A stretch of 64,000 bases of DNA from Aquarana catesbeiana (Eukaryota > Chordata > Amphibia > Anura > Ranidae). The notes beneath the pieces were generated by a model, which worked only from the letters and a program-made list of their open reading frames with translations, had not been told where the DNA came from and did no database searches. Where the stretch lies: the NCBI RefSeq assembly GCF_042186555.1, contig NC_133324.1, positions 5,345,395 to 5,409,394 of the forward strand, given 5' to 3'. The translations under genes and the position numbers were made by a program. This document shows, piece after piece, positions 12,819 to 29,100 of this stretch. The stretch's first letter is position 1; each line of letters opens with the position of its first letter.

Positions 12819-15199
12819 GATTGGTGATGATGTAGAGGACAGGAAGTGACATAAATGTGAGTATTGGGGACACAGATGATGATTGGTGATGATGTAGAGG
12901 ACAGGAAGTGACATAAATGTGAGTATTGGGGACACGGATGATGATTGGTGATGATGTAGAGGACAGGAAGTGACATAAATGTGAGTATTGGGGACACAGA
13001 TGATGATTGGTGGTGATGTAGAGGACAGGAAGTGACATAAATGTGAGTATTGGGGACACAGATGATGATTGGTGATGATGTAGAGGACAGGAAGTGACAT
13101 AAATGTGAGTATTGGGGACACAGATGATGATTGGTGATGATGTAGAGGACAGGAAGTGACATAAATGTGAGTATTGGGGACACAGATGATGATTGGTGAT
13201 GATGTAGAGGACAGGAAGTGACATAAATGTGAGTATTGGGGACACGGATGATGATTGGTGATGATGTAGAGGACAGGAAGTGACATAAATGTGAGTATTG
13301 GGGACACAGATGATGATTGGTGGTGATGTAGAGGACAGGAAGTGACATAAATGTGAGTATTGGGGACACAGATGATGATTGATGGTGGTGATGTAGAGGA
13401 CAGGAAGTGACATAAATGTGAGTATTGGGGACACAGATGATGATTGGTGGTGATGTAGAGGACAGGAAGTGACATAAATGTGAGTATTGGGGACACAGAT
13501 GATGATTGGTGATGATGTAGAGGACAGGAAGTGACATAAATGTGAGTATTGGGGACACGGATGATGATTGGTGATGTAGAGGACAGGAAGTGACATAAAT
13601 GTGAGTATTGGGGACACAGATGATGATTGGTGATGTAGAGGACAGGAAGTGACATAAATGTGAGTATTGGGGACACAGATGATGATTGGTGATGATGTAG
13701 AGGACAGGAAGTGACATAAATGTGAGTATTGGGGACACGGATGATGATTGGTGGTGATGATGTAGAGGACAGGAAATGACATAAATGTGAGTATTGGGGA
13801 CACGGATGATGATTGGTCATGTAGAGGACAGGAAGTGACATAAATGTGAGTATTGGGGACACGGATGATGATTGGTGATGTAGAGGACAGGAAGTGACAT
13901 AAATGTGAGTATTGGGGACACAGATGATGATTGGTGATGATGTAGAGGACAGGAAGTGACATAAATGTGAGTATTGGGGACACAGATGATGATTGGTGAT
14001 GATGTAGAGGACAGGAAGTGACATAAATGTGAGTATTGGGGACACAGATGATGATTGGTGATGATGTAGAGGACAGGAAGTGACATAAATGTGAGTATTG
14101 GGGACACAGATGATGATTGGTGATGATGTAGAGGACAGGAAGTGACATAAATGTGAGTATTGGGGACACAGATGATGATTGGTGATGATGTAGAGGACAG
14201 GAAGTGACATAAATGTGAGTATTGGGGACACAGATGATGATTGGTGATGATGTAGAGGACAGGAAGTGACATAAATGTGAGTATTGGGGACACAGATGAT
14301 GATTGGTGGTGATGATGTAGAGGACAGGAAGTGACATAAATGTGAGTATTGGGGACACGGATGATGATTGATAATGATGTAGAGGACAGGAAGTGACATA
14401 AATGTGAGTATTGGGGACACAGATGATGATTGGTGATGTAGAGGACAGGAAGTGACATAAATGTGAGTATTGGGGACACGGATGATGATTGGTGATGATG
14501 TAGAGGACAGGAAGTGACATAAATGTGAGTATTGGGGACACAGATGATGATTGGTGATGTAGAGGACAGGAAGTGACATAAATGTGAGTATTTGGGACAC
14601 GGATGATGATTGGTGATGATGTAGAGGACAGGAAGTGACATAAATGTGAGTATTGGGGACACAGATGATGATTGGTGATGATGTAGAGGACAGGAAGTGA
14701 CATAAATGTGAGTATTGGGGACACAGATGATGATTGGTGATGATGTAGAGGACAGGAAGTGACATAAATGTGAGTATTGGGGACACAGATGATGATTGGT
14801 GATGATGTAGAGGACAGGAAGTGACATAAATGTGAGTATTGGGGACACGGATGATGATTGGTGATGATGTAGAGGACAGGAAGTGACATAAATGTGAGTA
14901 TTGGGGACACAGATGATGATTGGTGATGATGTAGAGGACAGGAAGTGACATAAATGTGAGTATTGGGGACACAGATGATGATTGGTGGTGATGATGTAGA
15001 GGACAGGAAGTGACATAAATGTGAGTATTGGGGACACAGATGATGATTGGTGATGATGTAGAGGACAGGAAGTGACATAAATGTGAGTATTGGGGACACA
15101 GATGATGATTGGTGATGATGTAGAGGACAGGAAGTGACATAAATGTGAGTATTGGGGACACAGATGATGATTGGTGATGATGTAGAGGACAGGAAGTGA

Positions 15200-16405
15200 C
15201 ATAAATGTGAGTATTGGGGACACAGATGATGATTGGTGATAATGTAGAGGACAGGAAGTGACATAAATGTGAGTATTGGGGACACAGATGATGATTGGTG
15301 ATAATGTAGAGGACAGGAAGTGACATAAATGTGAGTATTGGGGACACAGATGATGATTGGTGGTAATGTAGAGGACAGGAAGTGACATAAATGTGAGTAT
15401 TGGGGACACAGATGATGAGTGGTGATGATGTAGAGGACAGGAAGTGACATAAATGTGAGTATTGGGGACACAGATGATGATTGGTGATGATGTAGAGGAC
15501 AGGAAGTGACATAAATGTGAGTATTGGGGACACAGATGATGATTGGTGATGATGTAGAGGACAGGAAGTGACATAAATGTGAGTATTGGGGACACAGATG
15601 ATGATTGGTGATGATGTAGAGGACAGGAAGTGACATAAATGTGAGTATTGGGGACACAGATGATGATTGGTGGTGATGATGTAGAGGACAGGAAGTGACA
15701 TAAATGTGAGTATTGGGGACACGGATGATGATTGGTGATGATGTAGAGGACAGGAAGTGACATAAATGTGAGTATTGGGGACACGGATGATGATTGGTGA
15801 TGTAGAGGACAGGAAGTGACATAAATGTGAGTATTGGGGACACGGATGATGATTGGTGATGTAGAGGACAGGAAGTGACATAAATGTGAGTATTGGGGAC
15901 ACGGATGATGATTGGTGGTGATGTAGAGGACAGGAAGTGACATAAATGTGAGTATTGGGGACACGGATGATGATTGGTGATGATGTAGAGGACAGGAAGT
16001 GACATAAATGTGAGTATTGGGGACACGGATGATGATTGGTGGTGATGTAGAGGACAGGAAGTGACATAAATGTGAGTATTGGGGACACGGATGATGATTG
16101 GTGGTGATGTAGAGGACAGGAAGTGACATAAATGTGAGTATTGGGGACACGGATGATGATTGGTGGTGATGTAGAGGACAGGAAGTGACATAAATGTGAG
16201 TATTGGGGACACAGATGATGATTGGTGATGTAGAGGACAGGAAGTGACATAAATGTGAGTATTGGGGACACAGATGATGATTGGTGGTGATGTAGAGGAC
16301 AGGAAGTGACATAAATGTGAGTATTGGGGACACGGATGATGATTGGTGATGATGTAGAGGACAGGAAGTGACATAAATGTGAGTATTGGGGACACGGATG
16401 ATGAT
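15200..16405. repeat. Array segment duplicated at about 22,157-23,179
   Basis: Two GGTGATAATG units, a GGTGGTAATG unit, then the rare GATGATGAGTGGTG unit (15,411) appear in the same order at about 22,190-22,368, an offset of 6,957 bp. Both blocks end in units with GATTAGTG (about 16,405 and 23,179). The second block is about 183 bp shorter between these landmarks, which fits loss of three units. I infer a block duplication followed by an internal deletion. Confidence 0.55.
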
Positions 16406-19400
16406 TAGTGATGATGTAGAGGACAGGAAGTGACATAAATGTGAGTATTGGGGACACAGATGATGATTGGTGATGTAGAGGACAGGAAGTGACATAAATG
16501 TGAGTATTGGGGACACAGATGATGATTGGTGATGTAGAGGACAGGAAGTGACATAAATGTGAGTATTGGGGACACAGATGATGATTGATGATGATGTAGA
16601 GGACAGGAAGTGACATAAATGTGAGTATTGGGGACACAGATGATGATTGGTGATGATGTAGAGGACAGGAAGTGACATAAATGTGAGTATTGGGGACACT
16701 GATGATGATGATTGGTGATGTAGAGGACAGGAAGTGATATAAATGTGAGTATTGGGGACACAGATGATGATTGGTGGTGATGATGTAGAGGACAGGAAGT
16801 GACATAAATGTGAGTATTGGGGACACGGATGATGATTGGTGATGTAGAGGACAGGAAGTGACATAAATGTGAGTATTGGGGACACAGATGATGATTGGTG
16901 ATGATGTAGAGGACAGGAAGTGACATAAATGTGAGTATTGGGGACACGAATGATGATTGGTGATGATGTAGAGGACAGGAAGTGACATAAATGTGAGTAT
17001 TGGGGACACGGATGATGATTGGTGGTGTAGAGGACAGGAAGTGACATAAATGTGAGTATTGAGGACACAGATGATGATTGATAATGATGTAGAGGACAGG
17101 AAGTGACATAAATGTGAGTATTGGGGACACGGATGATGATTGATAATGATGTAGAGGACAGGAAGTGACATAAATGTGAGTATTGGGGACACGGATGATG
17201 ATTGATAATGATGTAGAGGACAGGAAGTGACATAAATGTGAGTATTGGGGACACAGATGATGATTGGTGGTGATGTAGAGGACAGGAAGTGACATAAATG
17301 TGAGTATTTGGGACACGGATGATGATTGGTGATGATGTAGAGGACAGGAAGTGACATAAATGTGAGTATTTGGGACACGGATGATGATTGGTGGTGATGT
17401 AGAGGACAGGAAGTGACATAAATGTGAGTATTGGGGACACGGATGATGATTAGTGATGATGTAGAGGACAGGAAGTGACATAAATGTGAGTATTGGGGAC
17501 ACAGATGATGATTGGTGATGATGTAGAGGACAGGAAGTGACATAAATGTGAGTATTGGGGACACAGATGATGATTGGTGATGATGTAGAGGACAGGAAGT
17601 GACATAAATGTGAGTATTGGGGACACAGATGATGATTGGTGATGATGTAGAGGACAGGAAGTGACATAAATGTGAGTATTGGGGACACAGATGATGATTG
17701 GTGATGATGTAGAGGACAGGAAGTGACATAAATGTGAGTATTGGGGACACAGATGATGATTGGTGATGATGTAGAGGACAGGAAGTGACATAAATGTGAG
17801 TATTGGGGACACGGATGATGATTGGTGATGATGTAGAGGACAGGAAGTGACATAAATGTGAGTATTGGGGACACAGATGATGATTGGTGATGATGTAGAG
17901 GACAGGAAGTGACATAAATGTGAGCATTGGGGACACAGATGATGATGATTGATGATGTAGAAGGACAGGAAGTGACATAAATGTGAGTATTGGGGACACA
18001 GATGATGATTGGTGGTGATGTAGAGGACAGGAAGTGACATAAATGTGAGTATTGGGGACACAGATGATGATTGGTGATGATGTAGAGGACAGGAAGTGAC
18101 ATAAATGTGAGTATTGGGGACACAGATGATGATTGGTGGTGATGTAGAGGACAGGAAGTGACATAAATGTGAGTATTGGGGACACGGATGATGATTGGTG
18201 ATGTAGAGGACAGGAAGTGACATAAATGTGAGTATTGGGGACACAGATGATGATTGGTGGTGATGTAGAGGACAGGAAGTGACATAAATGTGAGTATTGG
18301 GGACACAGATGATGATTGGTGGTGATGTAGAGGACAGGAAGTGACATAAATGTGAGTATTGGGGACACGGATGATGATTGGTGGTGATGATGTAGAGGAC
18401 AGGAAGTGACATAAATGTGAGTATTGGGGACACAGATGATGATTGGTGATTTAGAGGACAGGAAGTGACATAAATGTGAGTATTGGGGACACGGATGATG
18501 ATTGGTGGTGATGATGTAGAGGACAGGAAGTGACATAAATGTGAGTATTGGGGACACGGATGATGATTGGTGATGTAGAGGACAGGAAGTGACATAAATG
18601 TGAGTATTGGGGACACGGATGATGATTGGTGGTGATGATGTAGAGGACAGGAAGTGACATAAATGTGAGTATTGGGGACACAGATGATGATTGGTGATGT
18701 AGAGGACAGGAAGTGACATAAATGTGAGTATTGGGGACACAGATGATGATTGGTGGTGATGTAGAGGACAGGAAGTGACATAAATGTGAGTATTGGGGAC
18801 ACGGATGATGATTGGTGGTGATGATGTAGAGGACAGGAAGTGACATAAATGTGAGTATTGGGGACACAGATGATGATTGATGATGATGTAGAGGACAGGA
18901 AGTGACATAAATGTGAGTATTGGGGACACAGATGATGATTGATGATGATGTAGAGGACAGGAAGTGACATAAATGTGAGTATTGGGGACACAGATGATGA
19001 TTGGTGATGATGTAGAGGACAGGAAGTGACATAAATGTGAGTATTGGGGACACAGATGATGATTGGTGATGATGTAGAGGACAGGAAGTGACATAAATGT
19101 GAGTATTGGGGACACAGATGATGATTGATGATGATGTAGAGGACAGGAAGTGACATAAATGTGAGTATTGGGGACACAGATGATGATTGGTGGTGATGTA
19201 GAGGACAGGAAGTGACATAAATGTGAGTATTGGGGACACAGATGATGATTGGTGATGATGTAGAGGACAGGAAGTGACATAAATGTGAGTATTGGGGACA
19301 CAGATGATGATTGGTGATGATGTAGAGGACAGGAAGTGACATAAATGTGAGTATTGGGGACACAGATGATGATTGGTGATAATGTAGAGGACAGGAAGTG

Positions 19401-22156
19401 ACATAAATGTGAGTATTGGGGACACGGATGATGATTGGTGATGATGTAGAGGACAGGAAGTGACATAAATGTGAGTATTGGGGACACAGATGATGATTGA
19501 TGATGATGTAGAGGACAGGAAGTGACATAAATGTGAGTATTGGGGACACGGATGATGATTGGTGGTGATGATGTAGAGGACAGGAAGTGACATAAATGTG
19601 AGTATTGGGGACACGGATGATGATTGGTGATGATGTAGAGGACAGGAAGTGACATAAATGTGAGTATTGGGGACACGGATGATGATTGATGATGATGTAG
19701 AGGACAGGAAGTGACATAAATGTGAGTATTGGGGACACAGATGATGATTGGTGGTGATGATGTAGAGGACAGGAAGTGACATAAATGTGAGTATTGGGGA
19801 CACGGATGATGATTGGTGGTGATGATGTAGAGGACAGGAAGTGACATAAATGTGAGTATTGGGGACACGGATGATGATTGGTGGTGATGATGTAGAGGAC
19901 AGGAAGTGACATAAATGTGAGTATTGGGGACACGGATGATGATTGGTGATGATGTAGAGGACAGGAAGTGACATAAATGTGAGTATTGGGGACACAGATG
20001 ATGATTGGTGATGATGTAGAGGACAGGAAGTGACATAAATGTGAGTATTGGGGACACGGATGATGATTGATGATGATGTAGAGGACAGGAAGTGACATAA
20101 ATGTGAGTATTGGGGACACAGATGATGATTGGTGGTGATGATGTAGAGGACAGGAAGTGACATAAATGTGAGTATTGGGGACACGGATGATGATTGGTGG
20201 TGATGATGTAGAGGACAGGAAGTGACATAAATGTGAGTATTGGGGACACAGATGATGATTGGTGGTGATGATGTAGAGGACAGGAAGTGACATAAATATG
20301 AGTATTGGGGACACGGATGATGATTGATAATGATGTAGAGGACAGGAAGTGACATAAATGTGAGTATTGGGGACACAGATGATGATTGGTGATGATGTAG
20401 AGGACAGGAAGTGACATAAATGTGAGTATTGGGGACACAGATGATGATTGGTGATGATGTAGAGGACAGGAAGTGATATAAATGTGAGTATTGGGGACAC
20501 AGATGATGATTGGTGGTGATGTAGAGGACAGGAAGTGACATAAATGTGAGTATTGGGGACACAGATGATGATTGGTGATGTAGAGGACAGGAAGTGACAT
20601 AAATGTGAGTATTGGGGACACAGATGATGATTGGTGATGATGTAGAGGACAGGAAGTGACATAAATGTGAGTATTGGGGACACAGATGATGATTGGTGGT
20701 GATGATGTAGAGGACAGGAAGTGACATAAATGTGAGTATTGGGGACACAGATGATGATTGGTGATGATGTAGAGGACAGGAAGTGACATAAATGTGAGTA
20801 TTGGGGACACAGATGATGATTGGTGATGATGTAGAGGACAGGAAGTGACATAAATGTGAGTATTGGGGACACGGATGATGATTGATAATGATGTAGAGGA
20901 CAGGAAGTGACATAAATGTGAGTATTGGGGACACAGATGATGATTGGTGATGTAGAGGACAGGAAGTGACATAAATGTGAGTATTGGGGACACAGATGAT
21001 GATTGGTGGTGATGTAGAGGACAGGAAGTGACATAAATGTGAGTATTGGGGACACAGATGATGATTGGTGATGATGTAGAGGACAGGAAGTGACATAAAT
21101 GTGAGTATTGGGGACACAGATGATGATTGGTGGTGATGATGTAGAGGACAGGAAGTGACATAAATGTGAGTATTGGGGACACAGATGATGATTGGTGGTG
21201 ATGATGTAAAGGACAGGAAGTGACATAAATGTGAGTATTGGGGACACAGATGATGATTGGTGATGTAGAGGACAGGAAGTGACATAAATGTGAGTATTGG
21301 GGACACAGATGATGATTGGTGGTGATGATGTAAAGGACAGGAAGTGACATAAATGTGAGTATTGGGGACACGGATGATGATTGGTGGTGGTGATGTAGAG
21401 GACAGGAAGTGACATAAATGTGAGTATTGGGGACACAGATGATGATTGGTGGTGGTGATGTAGAGGACAGGAAGTGACATAAATGTGAGTATTGGGGACA
21501 CAGATGATGATTGGTGGTGGTGATGTAGAGGACAGGAAGTGACATAAATGTGAGTATTGGGGACACAGATGATGATTGGTGGTGGTGATGTAGAGGACAG
21601 GAAGTGACATAAATGTGAGTATTGGGGACACAGATGATGATTGGTGATGATGTAGAGGACAGGAAGTAACATAAATGTGAGTATTGGGGACACAGATGAT
21701 GATTGGTGATGATGTAGAGGACAGGAAGTGACATAAATGTGAGTATTGGGGACACAGATGATGATTGGTGATGATGTAGAGGACAGGAAGTGACATAAAT
21801 GTGAGTATTGGGGACACGGATGATGATTGGTGATGTAGAGGACAGGAAGTGACATAAATGTGAGTATTGGGGACACAGATGATGATTGGTGATGTAGAGG
21901 ACAGGAAGTGACATAAATGTGAGTATTGGGGACACAGATGATGATTGGTGATGTAGAGGACAGGAAGTGACATAAATGTGAGTATTGGGGACACAGATGA
22001 TGATTGGTGATGATGTAGAGGACAGGAAGTGACATAAATGTGAGTATTGGGGACACAGATGATGATTGGTGATGATGTAGAGGACAGGAAGTGACATAAA
22101 TGTGAGTATTGGGGACACAGATGATGATTGGTGATGATGTAGAGGACAGGAAGTGA

Positions 22157-23179
22157 CATAAATGTGAGTATTGGGGACACAGATGATGATTGGTGATAAT
22201 GTAGAGGACAGGAAGTGACATAAATGTGAGTATTGGGGACACAGATGATGATTGGTGATAATGTAGAGGACAGGAAGTGACATAAATGTGAGTATTGGGG
22301 ACACAGATGATGATTGGTGGTAATGTAGAGGACAGGAAGTGACATAAATGTGAGTATTGGGGACACAGATGATGAGTGGTGATGATGTAGAGGACAGGAA
22401 GTGACATAAATGTGAGTATTGGGGACACAGATGATGATTGGTGATGATGTAGAGGACAGGAAGTGACATAAATGTGAGTATTGGGGACACGGATGATGAT
22501 TGGTGATGATGTAGAGGACAGGAAGTGACATAAATGTGAGTATTGGGGACACAGATGATGATTGGTGATGATGTAGAGGACAGGAAGTGACATAAATGTG
22601 AGTATTGGGGACACAGATGATGATTGGTGATAATGTAGAGGACAGGAAGTGACATAAATGTGAGTATTGGGGACACAGATGATGATTGGTGATGATGTAG
22701 AGGACAGGAAGTGACATAAATGTGAGTATTGGGGACACAGATGATGATTGGTGGTGATGATGTAGAGGACAGGAAGTGACATAAATGTGAGTATTGGGGA
22801 CACGGATGATGATTGGTGATGATGTAGAGGACAGGAAGTGACATAAATGTGAGTATTGGGGACACGGATGATGATTGGTGATGTAGAGGACAGGAAGTGA
22901 CATAAATGTGAGTATTGGGGACACGGATGATGATTGGTGATGTAGAGGACAGGAAGTGACATAAATGTGAGTATTGGGGACACGGATGATGATTGGTGGT
23001 GATGTAGAGGACAGGAAGTGACATAAATGTGAGTATTGGGGACACAGATGATGATTGGTGGTGATGTAGAGGACAGGAAGTGACATAAATGTGAGTATTG
23101 GGGACACGGATGATGATTGGTGATGATGTAGAGGACAGGAAGTGACATAAATGTGAGTATTGGGGACACGGATGATGAT
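22157..23179. repeat. Second copy of the duplicated array segment from about 15.2-16.4 kb
   Basis: This carries the same ordered rare variants as 15,200-16,405, including GATGATGAGTGG at 22,368 and a closing GATTAGTG unit near 23,179. It is roughly three units shorter than its partner. Direction of copying cannot be told from the window. Confidence 0.55.
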
Positions 23180-26100
23180 TAGTGATGATGTAGAGGACAG
23201 GAAGTGACATAAATGTGAGTATTGGGGACACGGATGATGATTGGTGATGATGTAGAGGACAGGAAGTGACATAAATGTGAGTATTGGGGACACGGATGAT
23301 GATTGGTGATGATGTAGAGGACAGGAAGTGACATAAATGTGAGTATTGGGGACACAGATGATGATTGGTGATGTAGAGGACAGGAAGTGACATAAATGTG
23401 AGTATTGGGGACACAGATGATGATTGGTGATGTAGAGGACAGGAAGTGACATAAATGTGAGTATTGGGGACACAGATGATGATTGGTGATGATGTAGAGG
23501 ACAGGAAGTGACATAAATGTGAGTATTGGGGACACTGATGATGATGATTGGAGATGTAGAGGACAGGAAGTGACATAAATGTGAGTATTGGGGACACGGA
23601 TGATGATTGGTGATGTAGAGGACAGGAAGTGACATAAATGTGAGTATTGGGGACACGGATGATGATTGATAATGATGTAGAGGACAGGAAGTGACATAAA
23701 TGTGAGTATTGGGGACACAGATGATGATTGGTGGTGATGTAGAGGACAGGAAGTGACAGAAATGTGAGTATTGGGGACACTGATGATGATTGGTGGTGAT
23801 GTAGAGGACAGGAAGTGACATAAATGTGAGTATTTGGGACACGGATGATGATTGGTGGTGATGATGTAGAGGACAGGAAGTGACATAAATGTGAGTATTG
23901 GGGACACAGATGATGATTGGTGATGATGTAGAGGACAGGAAGTGACATAAATGTGAGTATTGGGGACACAGATGATGATTGGTGATGATGTAGAGGACAG
24001 GAAGTGACATAAATGTGAGTATTGGGGACACAGATGATGATTGGTGATAATGTAGAGGACAGGAAGTGACATAAATGTGAGTATTGGGGACACGGATGAT
24101 GATTGGTGATGATGTAGAGGACAGGAAGTGACATAAATGTGAGTATTGGGGACACAGATGATGATTGGTGATGATGTAGAGGACAGGAAGTGACATAAAT
24201 GTGAGTATTGGGGACACAGATGATGATTGGTGGTGATGTAGAGGACAGGAAGTGACATAAATGTGAGTATTGGGGACACGGATGATGATTGGTGGTGATG
24301 ATGTAGAGGACAGGAAGTGACATAAATGTGAGTATTGGGGACACAGATGATGATTGGTGATGTAGAGGACAGGAAGTGACATAAATGTGAGTATTGGGGA
24401 CACGGATGATGATTGGTGGTGATGATGTAGAGGACAGGAAGTGACATAAATGTGAGTATTGGGGACACAGATGATGATTGGTGATGATGTAGAGGACAGG
24501 AAGTGACATAAATGTGAGTATTGGGGACACGGATGATGATTGGTGGTGATGATGTAGAGGACAGGAAGTGACATAAATGTGAGTATTGGGGACACAGATG
24601 ATGATTGGTGATGTAGAGGACAGGAAGTGACATAAATGTGAGTATTGGGGACACAGATGATGATTGGTGGTGATGTAGAGGACAGGAAGTGACATAAATG
24701 TGAGTATTGGGGACACAGATGATGATTGGTGATGTAGAGGACAGGAAGTGACATAAATGTGAGTATTGGGGACACGGATGATGATTGGTGATGATGTAGA
24801 GGACAGGAAGTGACATAAATGTGAGTATTGGGGACACGGATGATGATTGGTGGTGATGATGTAGAGGACAGGAAGTGACATAAATGTGAGTATTGGGGAC
24901 ACAGATGATGATTGGTGATGATGTAGAGGACAGGAAGTGACATAAATGTGAGTATTGGGGACACAGATGATGATTGGTGGTGATGTAGAGGACAGGAAGT
25001 GACATAAATGTGAGTATTGGGGACACAGATGATGATTGGTGATGTAGAGGACAGGAAGTGACATAAATGTGAGTATTGGGGACACGGATGATGATTGGTG
25101 ATGATGTAGAGGACAGGAAGTGACATAAATGTGAGTATTGGGGACACAGATGATGATTGGTGGTGATGTAGAGGACAGGAAGTGACATAAATGTGAGTAT
25201 TGGGGACACAGATGATGATTGGTGATGATGTAGAGGACAGGAAGTGACATAAATGTGAGTATTGGGGACACGGATGATGATTGGTGATGATGTAGAGGAC
25301 AGGAAGTGACATAAATGTGAGTATTGGGGACACAGATGATGATTGGTGGTGATGTAGAAGACAGGAAGTGACATAAATGTGAGTATTGGGGACACGGATG
25401 ATGATTGGTGATGATGTAGAGGACAGGAAGTGACATAAATGTGAGTATTGGGGACACAGATGATGATTGGTGATGATGTAGAGGACAGGAAGTGACATAA
25501 ATGTGAGTATTGGGGACACAGATGATGATTGGTGATGATGTAGAGGACAGGAAGTGACATAAATGTGAGTATTGGGGACACAGATGATGATTGATGATGA
25601 TGTAGAGGACAGGAAGTGACATAAATGTGAGTATTGGGGACACAGATGATGATTGGTGATGATGTAGAGGACAGGAAGTGACATAAATGTGAGTATTGGG
25701 GACACGGATGATGATTGGTGATGATGTAGAGGACAGGAAGTGACATAAATGTGAGTATTGGGGACACGGATGATGATTGGTGGTGATGTAGAGGACAGGA
25801 AGTGACATAAATGTGAGTATTGGGGACACAGATGATGATTGGTGGTGATGTAGAGGACAGGAAGTGACATAAATGTGAGTATTGGGGACACTGATGATGA
25901 TGATTGGTGATGTAGAGGACAGGAAGTGATATAAATGTGAGTATTGGGGACACAGATGATGATTGGTGGTGATGATGTAGAGGACAGGAAGTGATATAAA
26001 TGTGAGTATTGGGGACACAGATGATGATTGGTGGTGATGATGTAGAGGACAGGAAGTGACATAAATGTGAGTATTGGGGACACAGATGATGATTGGTGAT

Positions 26101-29100
26101 GTAGAGGACAGGAAGTGACATAAATGTGAGTATTGGGGACACAGATGATGATTGGTGATGTAGAGGACAGGAAGTGACATAAATGTGAGTATTGGGGACA
26201 CAGATGATGATTGGTGGTGATGATGTAGAGGACAGGAAGTGACATAAATGTGAGTATTGGGGACACGGATGATGATTGGTGATGTAGAGGACAGGAAGTG
26301 ACATAAATGTGAGTATTGGGGACACAGATGATGATTGGTGATGTAGAGGACAGGAAGTGACATAAATGTGAGTATTGGGGACACGGATGATGATTGGTGA
26401 TGTAGAGGACAGGAAGTGACATAAATGTGAGTATTGGGGACACGGATGATGATTGGTGATGATGTAGAGGACAGGAAGTGACATAAATGTGAGTATTGGG
26501 GACACGGATGATGAGTTGTGATGATGTAGAGGACAGGAAGTGACATAAATGTGAGTATTGGGGACACGGATGATGATTGGTGATGATGTAGAGGACAGGA
26601 AGTGACATAAATGTGAGTATTTGGGACACGGATGATGATTGGTGATGATGTAGAGGACAGGAAGTGACATAAATGTGAGTATTGGGGACACGGATGATGA
26701 TTGGTGGTGATGTAGAGGACAGGAAGTGACATAAATGTGAGTATTGGGGACACAGATGATGATTGGTGGTGATGTAGAGGACAGGAAGTGACATAAATGT
26801 GAGTATTGGGGACACGGATGATGATTGGTGATGATGTAGAGGACAGGAAGTGACATAAATGTGAGTATTGGGGACACGGATGATGATTGGTGGTGATGTA
26901 GAGGACAGGAAGTGACATAAATGTGAGTATTGGGGACACGGATGATGATTGGTGGTGATGTAGAGGACAGGAAGTGACATAAATGTGAGTATTGGGGACA
27001 CGGATGATGATTGGTGGTGATGTAGAGGACAGGAAGTGACATAAATGTGAGTATTGGGGACACGGATGATGATTGGTGGTGATGTAGAGGACAGGAAGTG
27101 ACATAAATGTGAGTACTGGGGACACGGATGATGATTGGTGGTGATGTAGAGGACAGGAAGTGAAATAAATGTGAGTATTGGGGACACGGATGATGATTGG
27201 TGATGATGTAGAGGACAGGAAGTGACATAAATGTGAGTATTGGGGACACAGATGATGATTAGTGATGTAGAGGACAGGAAGTGACATAAATGTGAGTATT
27301 GGGGACACAGATGATGATTGGTGATGATGTAGAGGACAGGAAGTGACATAAATGTGAGTATTGGGGACACGGATGATGATTGGTGATGATGTAGAGGACA
27401 GGAAGTGACATAAATGTGAGTATTGGGGACACAGATGATGATTGGTGATGATGTAGAGGACAGGAAGTGACATAAATGTGAGTATTGGGGACACGGATGA
27501 TGATTGGTGATGATGTAGAGGACAGGAAGTGACATAAATGTGAGTATTGGGGACACAGATGATGATTGGTGATGATGTAGAGGACAGGAAGTGACATAAA
27601 TGTGAGTATTGGGGACACGGATGATGATTGGTGATGATGTAGAGGATAGGAAGTGACATAAATGTGAGTATTGGGGACACGGATGATGATTGGTGATGAT
27701 GTAGACAGGAAGTGACATAAATGTGAGTATTGGGGACACAGATGATGATTGGTGATGTAGAGGACAGGAAGTGACATAAATGTGAGTATTGGGGACACGG
27801 ATGATGATTGGTGATGATGTAGAGGACAGGAAGTGACATAAATGTGAGTATTGGGGACACGGATGATGATTGGTGATGATGTAGACAGGAAGTGACATAA
27901 ATGTGAGTATTGGGGACACAGATGATGATTGGTGATGTAGAGGACAGGAAGTGACATAAATGTGAGTATTGGGGACACAGATGATGATTGGTGATGTAGA
28001 GGACAGGAAGTGACATAAATGTGAGTATTGGGGACACAGATGATGATTGGTGATGTAGAGGACAGGAAGTGACATAAATGTGAGTATTGGGGACACGGAT
28101 GATGATTGGTGATGATGTAGAGGACAGGAAGTGACATAAATGTGAGTATTGGGGACACAGATGATGATTGGTGGTGATGATGTAGAGGACAGGAAGTGAC
28201 ATAAATGTGAGTATTGGGGACACGGATGATGATTGGTGATAATGTAGAGGACAGGAAGTGATATAAATGTGAGTATTGGGGACACGGATGATGATTGGTG
28301 ATGATGTAGAGGACAGGAAGTGACATAAATGTGAGTATTGGGGACACGGATAATGATTGGTGATGATGTAGACAAGAAGTGACATAAATGTGAGTATTGG
28401 GGACACAGATGATGATTGGTGATGATGTAGAGGACAGGAAGTGACATAAATGTGAGTATTGGGGACACAGATGATGATTGGTGATGTAGAGGACAGGAAG
28501 TGACATAAATGTGAGTATTGGGGACACAGATGATGATTGGTGATGATGTAGAGGACAGGAAGTGACATAAATGTGAGTATTGGGGACACAGATGATGATT
28601 GGTGATGTAGAGGACAGGAAGTGACATAAATGTGAGTATTGGGGACACGGATGATGATTGGTGATGTAGAGGACAGGAAGTGACATAAATGTGAGTATTG
28701 GGGACACGGATGATGATTGGTGATGTAGAGGACAGGAAGTGACATAAATGTGAGTATTGGGGACACGGATGATGATTGGTGATGTAGAGGACAGGAAGTG
28801 ACATAAATGTGAGTATTGGGGACACGGATGATGATTGGTGATGTAGAGGACAGGAAGTGACATAAATGTGAGTATTGGGGACACGGATGATGATTGGTGA
28901 TGTAGAGGACAGGAAGTGACATAAATGTGAGTATTGGGGACACAGATGATGATTGGTGATGTAGAGGACAGGAAGTGACATAAATGTGAGTATTGGGGAC
29001 ACAGATGATGATTGGTGATGATGTAGAGGACAGGAAGTGACATAAATGTGAGTATTGGGGACACGGATGATGATTGGTGATGTAGAGGACAGGAAGTGAC

